Assembly (NCBI RefSeq): GCF_021653975.1
Contig: NZ_JAJKFK010000007.1
Coordinates: 434,001-498,000 of the forward strand
Origin: Amycolatopsis sp. GM8
Lineage (GTDB): Bacteria > Actinomycetota > Actinomycetes > Mycobacteriales > Pseudonocardiaceae
Reading direction: 5' to 3'
DNA length: 64,000 nt
Shown: positions 7,407 through 18,200 of the stretch, piece by piece
Layout of the letters: each line of letters starts with the position of its first letter
How positions within the stretch are numbered: position 1 is the stretch's first letter
Made by a program: the position numbers and the translations under genes
Notes under the pieces: generated by a model
What the model saw: the letters and a program-made list of their open reading frames with translations, nothing else
Told to the model about the DNA's origin: nothing
Databases searched by the model: none

Positions 7407-9446
7407 GTGCCCCTCGATGACGTGATCCACCACATCCGTGCGCTAACCCCACAGCAGCGGACTGCGATCGCGAAGTGCGCGACAGCGTGGCGGAAGAGAT
7501 CGGAGGATTCGCTCGAACAGCCGCTGCGCCTGTCGCGCACCGTACTTGTGACCCTTAAGCAGTGGTGTCATGTATTAACCGACAGCGATATCGAGGGCGT
7601 TTGTTTAGACCTCGACGACAGCATCACTGAGATTTTCGCTGTGGTGTCATTGCCTGCACGGGACATCGGACGTCGTCTGTTTGGCCAGCTTGATCAGGTT
7701 CTGACGGTTTACTCCGACGCTCGTCTCGCGCTCGTGGAGGTGGGACGGTTCGTCCCACCCGAGGAGGTTGGGGACACGACGGCCGTTCTTGCCCAACTGT
7801 TCCTGGCGATCGGCGAGATCGTGCGCACCGTCGTTGATTGCGCTGCCAAAGCATTGGACACCGATTACTTGGTTGGTGTGGTTGAACAGGTTGGCCGCCG
7901 AGACAGGCTGCTGGAAGGGCTACTCACCGTAAACCCTCCGGCTGACCTGCCAGAGAGTGCAGTCGAGAGAGCGCTTGGTCTACCGGTGTCCGTCACCATC
8001 GGTGATGGCTTGTCGTCGGCGTCGCGATTGGCTTCGGCGTGGTCGCGTGATCGTGCGGCGCTGGGTGCGAGGTTGCGCGATCAGCTTCCGCATTTGCTTG
8101 ACCCTGACCAGACATTGACTGTCGACGTGTGGCTTCATCTGGCAGGGCTGTTGGCGGGCGAGAACCCACTTCCCTCGCACCTGGCAGCGGTCGCCGGGCG
8201 CGACCTGACGCTCGCGGCTCTTGCAGACGACACGTCGCGGGTGTTGGAAGTGATCGCCGGCCAGACTGACCTGGAAGGCTTGATGCTCACGACCCACCGC
8301 CGGTTGATCGACGAGCTGAGTACCTTCCGTCGCGGAGAGCATCCGGAAGACAGGATGGGCCCGGCGTGCAACGCCTATCTCGCGATCATGGAGGGTGACG
8401 TTCGGCGCACCGCCCAGATGGTGTTCGGGTTGCTTGGTCGCCCAGTGAAGTCCAACGAAACTTTGGGACCACTGGAGGAACGACTGGCGACACAGCCAGA
8501 TCAGGTGGCGTGCGCCCTATTGTTGTCGTGTATCAACCGGAGTTGGCGCAATGCTGCTGCGCACGCTCGGTTCCGGTGGGATGCAGTCGAACAGCAAATA
8601 TCGCTGGGCGATGAGCTTGTCGATCCGATTGACCTCGTCGAGGCCGCAATCCGGGCGCACAGCATCTGCAAGGGTTTTCATACTGGTGTCGCCGTCGCGC
8701 TCAACCGGGAGGGCGATCCTCATCACCTGCTACCGCCAACGACGGACCTTGTAGCGTGGGACGGCGAGGCGCTCAGAAGACTCGGCAACTTGGGCATCGA
8801 GGCCATGAAACTGCGACGCCAAGGTACGACGGTCCAACTTCACGTGCCGCCATTGACCATCAGCACCCTGCGGGATCATCTCGTCGGGGTCGCCGCCGCC
8901 GGTCACCACATTCCCCATGCTGAGGCGTGGGAGATCGTCCAAGAAGGCCGCCCCGTGATCCTGCTGGATGCCAATACGATTTCGACTACGGAGACCGTCG
9001 CCGAAGTTGGCGCCCGCGAAAGTGCCGTATTGCATCCTCATGCGGCAGAGTTGGTCCTCTATGCCGGTGCGCTCCTTAACTCCGGCGCGACGCCGCAAGC
9101 CGTTTCCCGCTCGGTGATAGGCCTGGCGACATCGACAATCTTGGGTGAGCGTGATCAGTTGAAACCACGGCTCCGTGCCCATGACGGCGCAGCACTTGAG
9201 GAGTTGACTGAGACTTTCAAAAGGGTAGCTCGCGGTGTTGGAGCGGCCATGACCCTCTTCCCAAGACCTGCTCGTCGACGGCTGACATCGTTTCTCGCCA
9301 TGCTGTCAACTCAGCTGATGCGTTTTAGCGGTTCCTTCGGCGAGGCAGCCAACGGCCTGGACGGCGTCGCTCGCGCATGGCAAGCCTCGACACCGATCGT
9401 TCTGCCCTGGATCTTGGAACAGAACCATAAACCAGAGAAGAGGTGA
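7407..9446 (+). CDS. large HEPN-motif protein, putative defence RNase
   Basis: 679 aa, mostly helical, with no signal peptide and no membrane segment. Around residues ~385-405 it reads SCINRSWRNAAAHARFRWD: the RNAAAH segment is the R-x4-H active-site signature of HEPN ribonucleases. It is followed by LVEAAIRAHSICKGF, the helix typical of Apea/Abi-type HEPN domains. No other domain is recognised in the ~370 residues before it or the ~270 after it. The GTG at 7407 is chosen because upstream residues are low-complexity and out of character; no strong ribosome site precedes it, so the transcript may be leaderless. It stands alone in the island, with the IS inserted just behind it. An abortive-infection role is inference. 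Confidence 0.55.
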   Translation: MPLDDVIHHIRALTPQQRTAIAKCATAWRKRSEDSLEQPLRLSRTVLVTLKQWCHVLTDSDIEGVCLDLDDSITEIFAVVSLPARDIGRRLFGQLDQVLTVYSDARLALVEVGRFVPPEEVGDTTAVLAQLFLAIGEIVRTVVDCAAKALDTDYLVGVVEQVGRRDRLLEGLLTVNPPADLPESAVERALGLPVSVTIGDGLSSASRLASAWSRDRAALGARLRDQLPHLLDPDQTLTVDVWLHLAGLLAGENPLPSHLAAVAGRDLTLAALADDTSRVLEVIAGQTDLEGLMLTTHRRLIDELSTFRRGEHPEDRMGPACNAYLAIMEGDVRRTAQMVFGLLGRPVKSNETLGPLEERLATQPDQVACALLLSCINRSWRNAAAHARFRWDAVEQQISLGDELVDPIDLVEAAIRAHSICKGFHTGVAVALNREGDPHHLLPPTTDLVAWDGEALRRLGNLGIEAMKLRRQGTTVQLHVPPLTISTLRDHLVGVAAAGHHIPHAEAWEIVQEGRPVILLDANTISTTETVAEVGARESAVLHPHAAELVLYAGALLNSGATPQAVSRSVIGLATSTILGERDQLKPRLRAHDGAALEELTETFKRVARGVGAAMTLFPRPARRRLTSFLAMLSTQLMRFSGSFGEAANGLDGVARAWQASTPIVLPWILEQNHKPEKR

Positions 9447-9482
9447 CATGATACTGATTGCCAACGCGGAGAATATATCTTA

Positions 9483-10350
9483 GAGCGTGTCTCGTTTGGT
9501 TTTCTGTCGTTGGGCTGCAATGATCTTGCGCTGTGATCGACTCGCTGTCGCAACGGCTGGTGCCCGACGAATTGTGGGCGTTGGTGGAACCGCTGATTCC
9601 ACCGGCAATGGAGCGTCCGCAGGGTGGCGGCCGGGCTCGGACGGATCCGCGGGCGGTGTTGACGGCCATCGTATTCGTGTTGACCAGCGGTTGTGCGTGG
9701 CGGCACCTGCCGCCGTCGTTCGGGGTGTCGGTACCCACGGCGCATTGGACGTTCACCGAGTGGACCGAGGCCGGACTGTGGAGACAGTTGCACCAGGCGG
9801 TGCTGGACGAACTGGGTGGCCAGGGGCTGATCGACTGGTCGCGCGCGGTCCTGGACGGAGCATCCATCAGGGTCACAAGGGGGGCGGTCTGACCGGTCGA
9901 AGCCCGGTTGATCGCGGCAAACCCGGCTCGAAGATCCACGTACTGTCCGACCGGGCCGGCCTGCCCTTGACCGTCGCGATCTCCGCGGCCAACATCCACG
10001 ACAGCCACGCGCTCAAGCCTCTGGTCAACGCGCTGCCGGCGATCCGGTCACGCCGGGGACCCCGGCGACGGAAGCGGACCAAGCTGCACGCGGACAAGGC
10101 CTACGACATCCCCGCCCTGCGCGACTGGCTGCGTCAACGCCGAATCATCCCGCGCATCGCCCGCAAGGGCATCGAATCCTCCGAGAAACTCGGCAAACAC
10201 CGGTGGGTGATCGAAAGAACGATCGCCTGGCTGACCGGCTACCGGCGCCTGAGCATCCGCTACGAACGCAAACCCAGCCACTACCTCGCCTTCCTCACCC
10301 TCGGCGCCGCCATCACCTGCCACAAGAAACTAACCAAATGAGACACGCTC
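9483..10350 (+). mobile_element. IS5-family (IS427-like) insertion sequence, complete
   Basis: 868 bp. The ends are imperfect inverted repeats: left GAGCGTGTCTCGTTTGGTT, and the right end read inward GAGCGTGTCTCATTTGGTT. It is flanked by a 3-bp TTA target duplication (9480-9482 and 10351-10353), the T-N-A preference of the IS427 group. It carries one transposase in two overlapping frames. Ends, duplication and both frames look intact, so it may be active or recently inserted. Confidence 0.9.
9533..10341 (+). CDS. IS5-family transposase, made by -1 frameshift
   Basis: Frame 1 (9533-9892) encodes the N-terminal domain (LVPDELWALVEPLIPP, then GCAWRHLPPSFG) and the first DDE aspartate in AVLDGASIR. 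Frame 2, one base back, continues from about 9885 to 10341 as LTGRSPVDRGKPGSKIHVL, LHADKAYD (second Asp) and KHRWVIERTIAWL (Glu). The switch falls in an A-AGG-GGG-G run at about 9878-9888, the usual slippery site of IS427-group elements. A single fused DDE transposase of about 268 aa is expected. Confidence 0.85.
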
Positions 10351-10413
10351 TTAGAGTCCTCCGTTCGTGATCTCTCCGTTGCGGACCTCGGCTCGCCCAA
10401 ACCAGCTGAGCAG

Positions 10414-10649
10414 CTACTCGGGGCGGAACCGCTCCTCGCAAGACCTCGTCGGTGCGGTCGCGCAGCGCTCGCGCCTGCTCGGTCGCGACGCCCAGCCTGG
10501 TGGCGAACTCCCACTCCTCGATCGCCCCCAGCGCCTCGTTGAGGGCATTGGCAAGGGTCGCGAGCGTCGCGCGTCGTCGCGATCACCAACTCGTCGTCGG
10601 CGACCTCGACGTCGCCGATCCACGGAGAGTCGGGATGCAGGATCTTCAT
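10414..10649 (-). pseudogene. frameshifted small gene, likely former immunity gene
   Basis: From ATG 10649 the protein begins MKILHPDSPWIGDVEVADD and then ELVIATTRDAR. A one-base shift near 10555 is needed to continue into the sensible sequence TLANALNEALGAIEEWEFAT, then RLGVATEQARALRDRTDEV. GAGGA lies before the ATG, and the gene starts 9 bases after the stop of the toxin-tail remnant (10658), as an immunity gene would. The IS5-type element lies just beyond its 3' end. No family is recognised. Confidence 0.5.
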
Positions 10650-10657
10650 TGCCGTCC

Positions 10658-10861
10658 TCAATGCAGGTTCAGGAAGTAGTCGTAGCCGTTGGTCGGCCGG
10701 AAGGCTGTGCCGCCGTCGACGGCGTTGGGATTCCGGATGACGACGGTCCCATCCTTCCAGTAGGCACTGCGGCGCAGCACTAGCTTCTTACCGAGGGCGC
10801 GCTGCCTGCGGCAGCGGTGACGCGGCGCCGAGGCGAGCGACCACGCGCGTTGCTGCCCTGG
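10658..10861 (-). pseudogene. orphan toxin C-terminal tip remnant
   Basis: Directly after the stop of the DUF4304-like gene, the same frame stays open for ~67 codons. It ends in LRRSAYWKDGTVVIRNPN followed by DGGTAFRPTNGYDYFLNLH. This tail reads like the last 30-40 residues of secreted Rhs/CdiA-type toxins (compact, aromatic, a strand then GTAFRP), but I cannot assign the nuclease family. There is no start codon or upstream delivery part. Its position behind an rhs locus and before a small gene fits a displaced (orphan) toxin cassette. Confidence 0.45.
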
Positions 10862-11515
10862 TCAGCCATATTGCGCTTGAAGCGCGTCGCGGAGCCGACG
10901 TAAGCGAGCAACAGACAGCTCATCCCTGTACCGCACCATCGCTTGCTCAGCCTCCGCGACAAGTTCGCCCGCACCAGGATCCAAGTCGATGACAGCAAGG
11001 GTCGCTGCCGTGAACAACTTCAGCGGCAGATTCGCCGGAACCACAAAGTCACGCCGATCCTTCAGTTCGCGGTTGAGAAGCAGGGACGCACGAACGTCAC
11101 CTCGCGTGGAGAACACGCGAAGTCTCTGCTCGACTCGACGTAGGTCGGTCGCGACGCCAGAGGCGATCCGCTCGACATCATCCAGCGAAACCGTGTTGCC
11201 TAACCGGAACGACTGACACTCCGGCGGATGGTGGATCGTGCCCGGCGTACCGCTCATGATGGCCGCTCCGACGTCGCCGTGCTTAGCTTCAACGCCCCAC
11301 AAGAACGGCGCAGCCTCAGGACTCACCACACCCCATTGGATGTCGTACATGCCACGGCGCGAGAGCAGAGCGACCACATGATGAAGCTCAGGTGTTCGAC
11401 GAAGCCACGCATGCTTGCTCGCAGACTCGAACCCCGCAGGCAGCAGGACTGCCTCGATACCTTCGGCCGTCACCTTCCTCAGCGCGGCGGCGCGACTCAA
11501 GTCAACCTCGGTCAT
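10862..11515 (-). CDS. DUF4304-like protein, possible immunity protein
   Basis: 217 aa, cytosolic, no signal. It begins MTEVDLSRAAALRKVTAEGI, and the segment LLPAGFESASKHAWLRRTPE followed by LHHVVALLSRRGMYDIQWGV has the layout of DUF4304 and related immunity proteins: a helix, then G-F..., W-R, and a strand pair with a W-G-V motif. The ATG at 11515 is chosen because the codons upstream lack protein character. It lies between the SUKH gene and a toxin-tail remnant in a row of minus-strand genes behind rhs. This fits an immunity gene for a toxin tip no longer attached to the rhs gene (inference). Confidence 0.5.
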   Translation of the reverse strand: MTEVDLSRAAALRKVTAEGIEAVLLPAGFESASKHAWLRRTPELHHVVALLSRRGMYDIQWGVVSPEAAPFLWGVEAKHGDVGAAIMSGTPGTIHHPPECQSFRLGNTVSLDDVERIASGVATDLRRVEQRLRVFSTRGDVRASLLLNRELKDRRDFVVPANLPLKLFTAATLAVIDLDPGAGELVAEAEQAMVRYRDELSVARLRRLRDALQAQYG

Positions 11516-11770
11516 GGCTCCATCACCTGGTTCAAGCGAGATGACACTGGGGGCTGTGTGGACCGGGTCCGTCAAAGGCGGGGTTACCGCCCTAAGCTTG
11601 GCGATCAACTCACCGTTGGTCGAGGTCTATGACGTCGTAAGTAGCGGACCGCGAGCCAAACTCCCAATCCGAACGCAACTCAGCCAACATGAAAGCAGCA
11701 AGTCCACTTCCCACGAATCTTGTTAGGAGTTCTGGGGGCGCTTCACATCGGTTCCCGGCGCTGACGGTCC

Positions 11771-12283
11771 TTAATGGGTACCCTGCTCCCAAAATTTGTC
11801 GCCGAACGCCCTCAGATAGGAATCCAAGAACTCGGCGAGACTGCCAGCGGCGGCATGCCAGTCCGGGCGGTCGTCCATCGGCAGCGCGATCAGCACGTGA
11901 CGGCGGTCGGCCTCCGCGGGCGCGATCACGACGAGTTCCTGATCGCCGAGGAATTCGCCGACGACGACATCGTCAGCGCGGTAGGCGCCGGGACGTCGGG
12001 CGCGCTCCTCCGCGGTGCGCTGGGCAGTGGCCTCAGGTGAGAGCAACAACAGGCCCCACTGCCTGTAGTCGACGTCTTCGAATAGCCGCGACTGGCGGCT
12101 GGCCGACCACGCCTGCACCAGCTCGCCCGGGACCTCGGCACCGGTCCATGCCGACGAGATCTCGGCATGGGTAGCAGGCTCGTCGAAGGAACACGCCAGC
12201 TTGAAGGGGTTGTCGCCGAGTCCGTCGTGCGGCTCGGTGTAGGCGCGGAAGGCGTTCAGCGCCTCCGCCACGTCATCCGCCAT
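11771..12283 (-). CDS. SMI1/KNR4 (SUKH) family immunity protein
   Basis: 170 aa. The SUKH core is seen around residues 40-85: SSAWTGAEVPGELVQAWSAS, then RLFEDVDYRQWGLLLLSPEA, with the conserved W-G-L and hydrophobic strand. The end, AAGSLAEFLDSYLRAFGDKF, is the usual C-terminal helix. The ATG overlaps the last 11 bases of the rhs gene, so it is translationally coupled to the toxin tip. SUKH proteins are known immunity proteins for HNH and other nuclease toxins. It should bind and neutralise the HNH tip encoded immediately upstream. Confidence 0.8.
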   Translation of the reverse strand: MADDVAEALNAFRAYTEPHDGLGDNPFKLACSFDEPATHAEISSAWTGAEVPGELVQAWSASRQSRLFEDVDYRQWGLLLLSPEATAQRTAEERARRPGAYRADDVVVGEFLGDQELVVIAPAEADRRHVLIALPMDDRPDWHAAAGSLAEFLDSYLRAFGDKFWEQGTH

Positions 12284-15200
12284 AGTTCATCCACCACGGG
12301 TTGAATTCCTGCTGGTGCACCGTGCGGGGCACCGGGACGAGGTTGTTGAAGTCGTTCGTGCCACCATACTCGCGCGGGATGATGTGGTGGATGTCGTACT
12401 GCGACCATCCGCCTTCCGGCGTCGAGTAGCCCCGGTCGTACCACTCCTTGATGTACGCGCCACGCTGCTGAGCACCCCACGGCACACGATCACCGACCGG
12501 CACCTTCGACAAACCAGACGGCGGAGCCGGGATCGGATCACCCGTCCGTGGATCGAGCACCTTCGGGTACGCCCGACCAGCAGTATTCAGGATATCGTCG
12601 GTGCCAGTTGCGGCTCTTCCGAGCTTGGTGGCTTCGCCTACGAGTTCGCCGATTTTACCGAAGAAGGGTATGAAGCCGCCGATGGCCATGGCGCAGGATC
12701 CCAGTTGAGGGTTGGTGCCACAGTTGTAGGCGTCGGTTATGCCGGATATATCAGCGAGGAATTTACCGTCGAATTCGTCGTAGCCTTGTTGGAGTGCCTC
12801 ACCGAGGCTGGTTGGTTCGTGAAAGTGGTTGAACTGGCTGTCGATGTTGCGTTGCATCGCCCCGGGGTTATCGCAGGCCGGGTTACCTGGCACAAGACAC
12901 GCTTCGTACTGTTGCTGTACGTATTGGTCTGTCGCGCGTTGCTGGTCGTCGGGTGGGGTGTCTCCGCCACTGGTTGCGGTGGTGTATTCGGCGGCTTGCG
13001 CGATTGATTGGTGGGCTGTGGTGGTGTCGAGTGTCGGGTTGGTTTCTTCGGTGAGGTTGGTGATGGGGGCTGTGTCGGAGCCGGGTCCGTCAAGGGCGGG
13101 GTTGCTGGTGCCAGGTTGGGGTGTCCAGCCTTGGGCTTGGGTGTTGGGTCCGTTGAGGGGTTTGGAGTTGGACGCGGGTTCGTTGACGCGTTGTTGAACC
13201 TGCGCGGCATCGGAAGGGGCTTGCAGTTCGCTGGTACAGCTCGACAGGGACTGCAGCAAGTCGTCGTCTAACCCGAGGCCCGCGCCGATTCCCTCGAGCG
13301 CGAGGATTGCGTCGAGCACGGATCCGAGTGCCCCGAGTCCGCCGTCGCCGTAGCGGCCTCCGCCGTAGCCACCCCCTGTGCCGTAGCCACTGCCTCTGCC
13401 GTTACCACCACCTCTGCCGGAACCGCCTGCAGAGTGGCCAACGCCTCCGCCGGAACCACCTCCGCTGTTGGTGTCACAGGCGCTGGCGCCGCTGGGGTCG
13501 CTCTGGTTGAGCGGGTCAGCATTGCCGTAGAGGTAGGGGTTCGCGTCCGCCGCGGACCCCGCGAGGTTGGTGGTGGTGTCGCGGCTGGTGAACGCTCCCA
13601 TAGCGGGCGAGTACCAGCGGGACGCGGTTTGCACGAACTGGGTATTGCCGGTATCGGTCCAGCCGCCTTGGTAACCGATGTTGGCCTGCGTTCCTAATGT
13701 GGTGGTCGGGGTACCCCAGGGGTCGAAGTTGACCGACCCGGCGAGCGCGGTCCCGGCGGGGGTGACCAGGGCGGTGAGGTCACCGTGCTGATCGTTGAAC
13801 GCCAGGGCCGAGCTGCTGCCGCTGTTCACGGCCATGACCTGGCCACCTGCGTCGCGGCTGAAGGTCTGGGTGCCGTCGGCCACTGGGGTGGGGTCGGTGC
13901 CGTCGTAGGTGAAGGTGTAGGTGCCGGCGGTCGCGGTACGGCCGAGGGCGTCGTAGCTGTAGTTCGTGGTTCCGGCGGTGGCCAATTGGTCGAACGCGTC
14001 GTAGCTGTAGTTGGTGGTCGCGCCACCTGCGGTCACCGAGGTCATGGCGCCGCGAGCGTTGTAGGTCGTGCTCGAGGTGTTCGCACCGGTGGTGCTGGTG
14101 ACGAGTTGGTTGCGGGCGTTGTAGGTGTAACTGGTCGCCCCAGCCTGGGTGCGGTTACCCGCACCGTCGTACGTGTAGTTGGTGGTCGTGCCGCCCGCAG
14201 CCCACGAGGTTGTGCGTCCGGCTTGGTCGTAGGTGTAGGTGTTCGCCGCGGCACCAGCAGTGCCGGTGTTGGTTTTGGAGGTGATCCGGCCGTTGGCGTC
14301 GTAGCCGTAGGTGATACCGGCGAGCGCGGCACCGGTGGAGGTGGCCAGGGTTTGCCCGGTGAGTTCGTGGGCGGTGTTGTAGGTGTAGCTCTGGGCGGCG
14401 TTACCGGTCCCATAACTGATGCCGGTGGGCTGGTCGAGGGTGTTGTAGGTGTAGGTGGCGGTGGTGCCGGTGAGTGGATCAGCCGCGGTCGCCAAGGTCC
14501 CCGTCGAGCTGTAGGTGAAGTTGGCGGTGCCGGCCTTGTCGGTGCGGGAGGTGAGTTGCCCGTTGGAGTTGTAGGTGTAGCTGGCTGTGCCGCCTGGGCC
14601 GGCGGCGGAGAGGATGCTGCCGCGGTCGTCGTAGGTAAAGGTGTTGGTGCCGGTGGGCGCGCTGGCCGAGGTGAGTCGCCCGGCCGCGTCGTAGCCGAAG
14701 GCGCGGGTCGTGCTCGCCGATTCCGCGCCGGCGCCGGCTGCGCTGGTGAGCCGGCCGAGCACGTCGTAGGTGAGGGTTTCGGTGACGCCGCCGGGTTGGG
14801 TGATCCCGGTGACGTGCTGGTCGGCGTCGTAGACGCGGGTGATGGTGCGGTCCGCGGTGGTGGTGTAGTTGGTTACCGCGGGCACGATGGTGGATTCGCG
14901 TAGCTGCAGCGGGTTGTAGGTGTAGATCGTGGCGTTGTTGTTGCCGTCGGTGTAGCGGGTGGTTTGCCCAGCAGCGTCATAGCCCCAGCTGGTGGTGATC
15001 GATGTCGTGACCGGGGGTGTCGTTCCGGTGGTGGACACCGGCTCCACCTGTTGGGTGCGGCGGTTACCGGCGTCGACGGTGTACTTGGTGACGTTGCCCA
15101 GCGCGTCGGTGGCGGAGGTGATGTTGTCGGCGACGTCGTATCCGGTGCTGGTGGAGCGCAGCGTCGCGCCGGTCGCGTCCAGTTGCGCGGTCCCGGTGCG

Positions 15201-18200
15201 CCGACCGGCCAGGTCGTAGGTCGCGGTGACCGCAGTGCCGTCCGCCATTGTGGTTGTGGTGGGGCGCTGCTGGCTGTCGTAGGTGTAGCTGGTCTTGTGG
15301 CTGGCGGGGTCGGTCACGGTCAGCGGGTCGCCGAAACCGTCGTAGGTGTAGCTGGTTTGTTGCCCGCCGGGCAGCGTGACCGCGGTCGGTAAGTTGACCG
15401 GGCCGGAGGTCGGGCTGTAGGTGTAGATGGTGGTGTCGGCGACGCTGGTGGGTTGCCGGACCACCTGGGTTCCGGTGATTTTTTCGCCGAGTTTGTCGTA
15501 GGTGGCTTGGGTTTGCGCACCACTCGGGTCGATCACGGAAAGCTGTTCCCCGTCGGTGTCGTAGGTGTAGAGCCAGGTCGTGGCTGTCGTGCCCACCGTG
15601 GGCTGCGCACTCTTGACCAGGTTTCCTAGCTGGTCGTAGGTCTCGGTGGTGACGTTGCCCAAAGGGTCGGTCACCGTCGCAACGTTGCCGAGGTTGGTGT
15701 AGCTGTATTTCGTCAGCGGAGTGATCGCCGTCGTCGACCCCGGCGGGGTATAGACCGGGCGGGACACACCGAGGATTTCGGAGTCCGCATCATAGGTGTA
15801 GCTGGTGATGTTCCCATCGGGATCGGAGACGCTGGTCTGGTCCCCGAAGGTGTTGTACCCGTATTCGGTGATCGGGTGTACCACGGTTGCGGTGCCGCCG
15901 TTGGTTTCCGCATTGACGGGCGCACCGGTGACCATCGTGCGGCGGCCAACAGCATCGGTGGTGTAACTGGTGGTGAAGCCTGCGCCCCCGGCGCCGTAGA
16001 CGTTGCCGCGCGGGTCCACAGTGGACGTCAACGCGCCACGCTGGTCATAGGTATGGCTCGTGGTCAGGTTGGAGCCGTCTTTCACCACCTCGGTGAGAAC
16101 ATCGCCGAGCGTGTCGTAGGTGTAGTCCGTTTCCGCGCTGGGCGCGTTGCTCGGGATCGTGGTGGTGCCATCAGAGTTGATGCTGCCGATGGGGGTGACG
16201 GCTGCGGTGATGTGGCCGTCCGCGTCGTAGGTGTTGCTGGTGGTGCTATTGCTGGCGTTCTGGTCAGTGCTGACGCGGCCGTTGGCGTCGTAGGTGTAGG
16301 TGTCGCTGGAGTGCTGGAGTGGGACAACAACCTTGACCGGGTTGCCGGCCGCGTCGTACTGGTACTGGTCCAGCGTCAGGTTGGTGGTGCTGGTGCCCTG
16401 GGTGAAGTTGACCAGCGTGCTGTCCAGCAGGCGGCCTCGCCAGTCGTAGGTGTAAATGGTCTGGCGCCCCATCGAATCGGTGTCGGAGGCCAGGTAGCCG
16501 TCGGGGTCATAGGCGCGGGAATCCAGCACCAAATTGGATGCCGTGGACGGACTGACGGGGTTACCCGTCCAGCCTGTGAGGGTCGTCGTCAGGCGGTGCC
16601 CGTTGGCGTCGAAGGTGCCGGTGTAGGTGTTGCCACCCGGATCGGTGCTGGAGGTCAGGTTGCCGTAGCTGTCGTAGCTGTAGCTGGTTTTACGACCCAG
16701 CGGGTCGGTGGTCGTGGCGAGTTCGTCGTCACTGTTGTAGGTGTTGGTGGTGGTGCGGGTCGCGTCGCCGCCGGTGGTGTCGGCGGCAGCTTGGGTGAGC
16801 AGGTCACCGTCGGCGTCGTGGCTGTTGGTGATCTGCGGGGTATGGAGGGTGCCGGTGACCGCATCGGTGGTGGCCGGGCCGGTCTGGGTGGAAAGCTGGT
16901 TGTTGCCATCCCAGGTGTAGGAGGTGGTGACACCGGACGGGAAGGTGTCCGAGGTCTGGGTTTGCCCTGTGCGACGGCCGAGGTTGTCGTAGGTGCCGGT
17001 GGTGGTCAACCCTGACGGCGCCACTACCTTCGCCAGGTCACCGGCCGCGGTGTAGCTGTAGGTCGTGGTGTTCCCCATCGGGTCTTTCGCCGTCGCGAGC
17101 AGCCCAGCGGGTTCGGTGCCGCCGCCGACCGCGGCTTCGGTGCCGGCGGTATAGGTGTTGGTGGTGACCCCACCCAACGGTGCCGTCGTGGTCAGCAGAT
17201 CGCCGCCCGCGGAATAGGTGTAGCTGGTGCGGTAGGTGGTGTCCGACGGGCCCGAGGAGTTCGGGTCGAGGTAGGTCAAGGGTTTGTCGTCGCGGGGATC
17301 GGTGACGGCATAGGTACCCGTAGCCGGATAGGTGTAATAGCTGGTGGCGGAGGAACCGCTGGAATCACCCGTGGTGCGCGACAACGTGTTGCCGCGCGTG
17401 TCATGACTGGTGGTGACGTAGTTACCATCCGGGTAGGTCGTGGTGTAGCCGAACCCGTTGGTGTCGTAGGTGTAGTGGGTGGTGTTGCCTAGTCCGTCGG
17501 ACGCGGCGATCAGCTTCGACCCCTTGGCCGGGTCGTAGGTGTAGGACAGGGTGTGGCTGCCCGGGTCGGTCACGGTCGCGGTGGTGACCGGCGTGGGGCT
17601 GGTCGAGGACTTCTGGGCCGCGGTGTAGAGCCCGGACACGGCGGTCCCGCTCAGTGGCGTGTTGTAGAAGGCGATGTCGGCGACCGAGCCGGTGAAGTAA
17701 CCGCCCGGGTTGGTGCTCGCAGCGCTGGCTGGGGCGCCGCTACCGAAGGTGCCGGAGCCGATCGCGATCGTGGGTTGGGCCGCGGAGGGGTTGATCGGTC
17801 CGGTCGCTGACGCGGCCGACTTACCGTCGATGTATTCGGTTTCTGAAATAGAGTTGTGGCTGAAGTCCACGCTTTGCACGACCGCGATGTAGTGCCACTT
17901 GCCATCAGTGACCGTTCGTGGACTGGCCAGGTAACCACTGCCATACCAGGAATAGAGCTTGCCATCGGCGCCGATATAGACCAGGGCACCGTTATTCAAG
18001 CCCACGAGAACTTCGCCGGGGGTTGAGGTTTTGACCCACAGGCTCACTGACTTGCCGATGCCGGACCAGTAACTGCTTTGCACCGGAATCGTCAGCGAGG
18101 AGCTCGTGCCGTTGAAGCTTGCGGCTGTATCGCCGGTATTGGCCAGAGGCCCGGCTTGGCCGAGGGTGACATTGTTGTAGGTGCCGTAGCCGTCGCTGGT

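Noticed and set aside
6932-7452. Minus-strand open frames around the 37-bp palindrome
   Set aside because: They run through the palindrome and antisense of the HEPN start with no consistent protein character.
11610-11792. 60-codon minus-strand frame between the SUKH and DUF4304-like genes (contains VGSGLAAFMLAELRSDWEF)
   Set aside because: It has some protein character and may be the tail of an old immunity gene, but no start, ribosome site or family could be supported.
13785-17015. Long plus-strand open frames across the rhs gene, rich in Gly/Val
   Set aside because: They are the antisense of the YD repeats; the minus-strand frame has clear domains and the repeats force the other frames open.
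13800-17560. Regular short repeats (GTCGTAGGTGTA about every 60 bp) that might suggest a CRISPR array
   Set aside because: They encode the Y-x-Y-D words of the YD repeats in frame on the minus strand; spacing and sequence vary as in coding repeats, and no cas genes are present.
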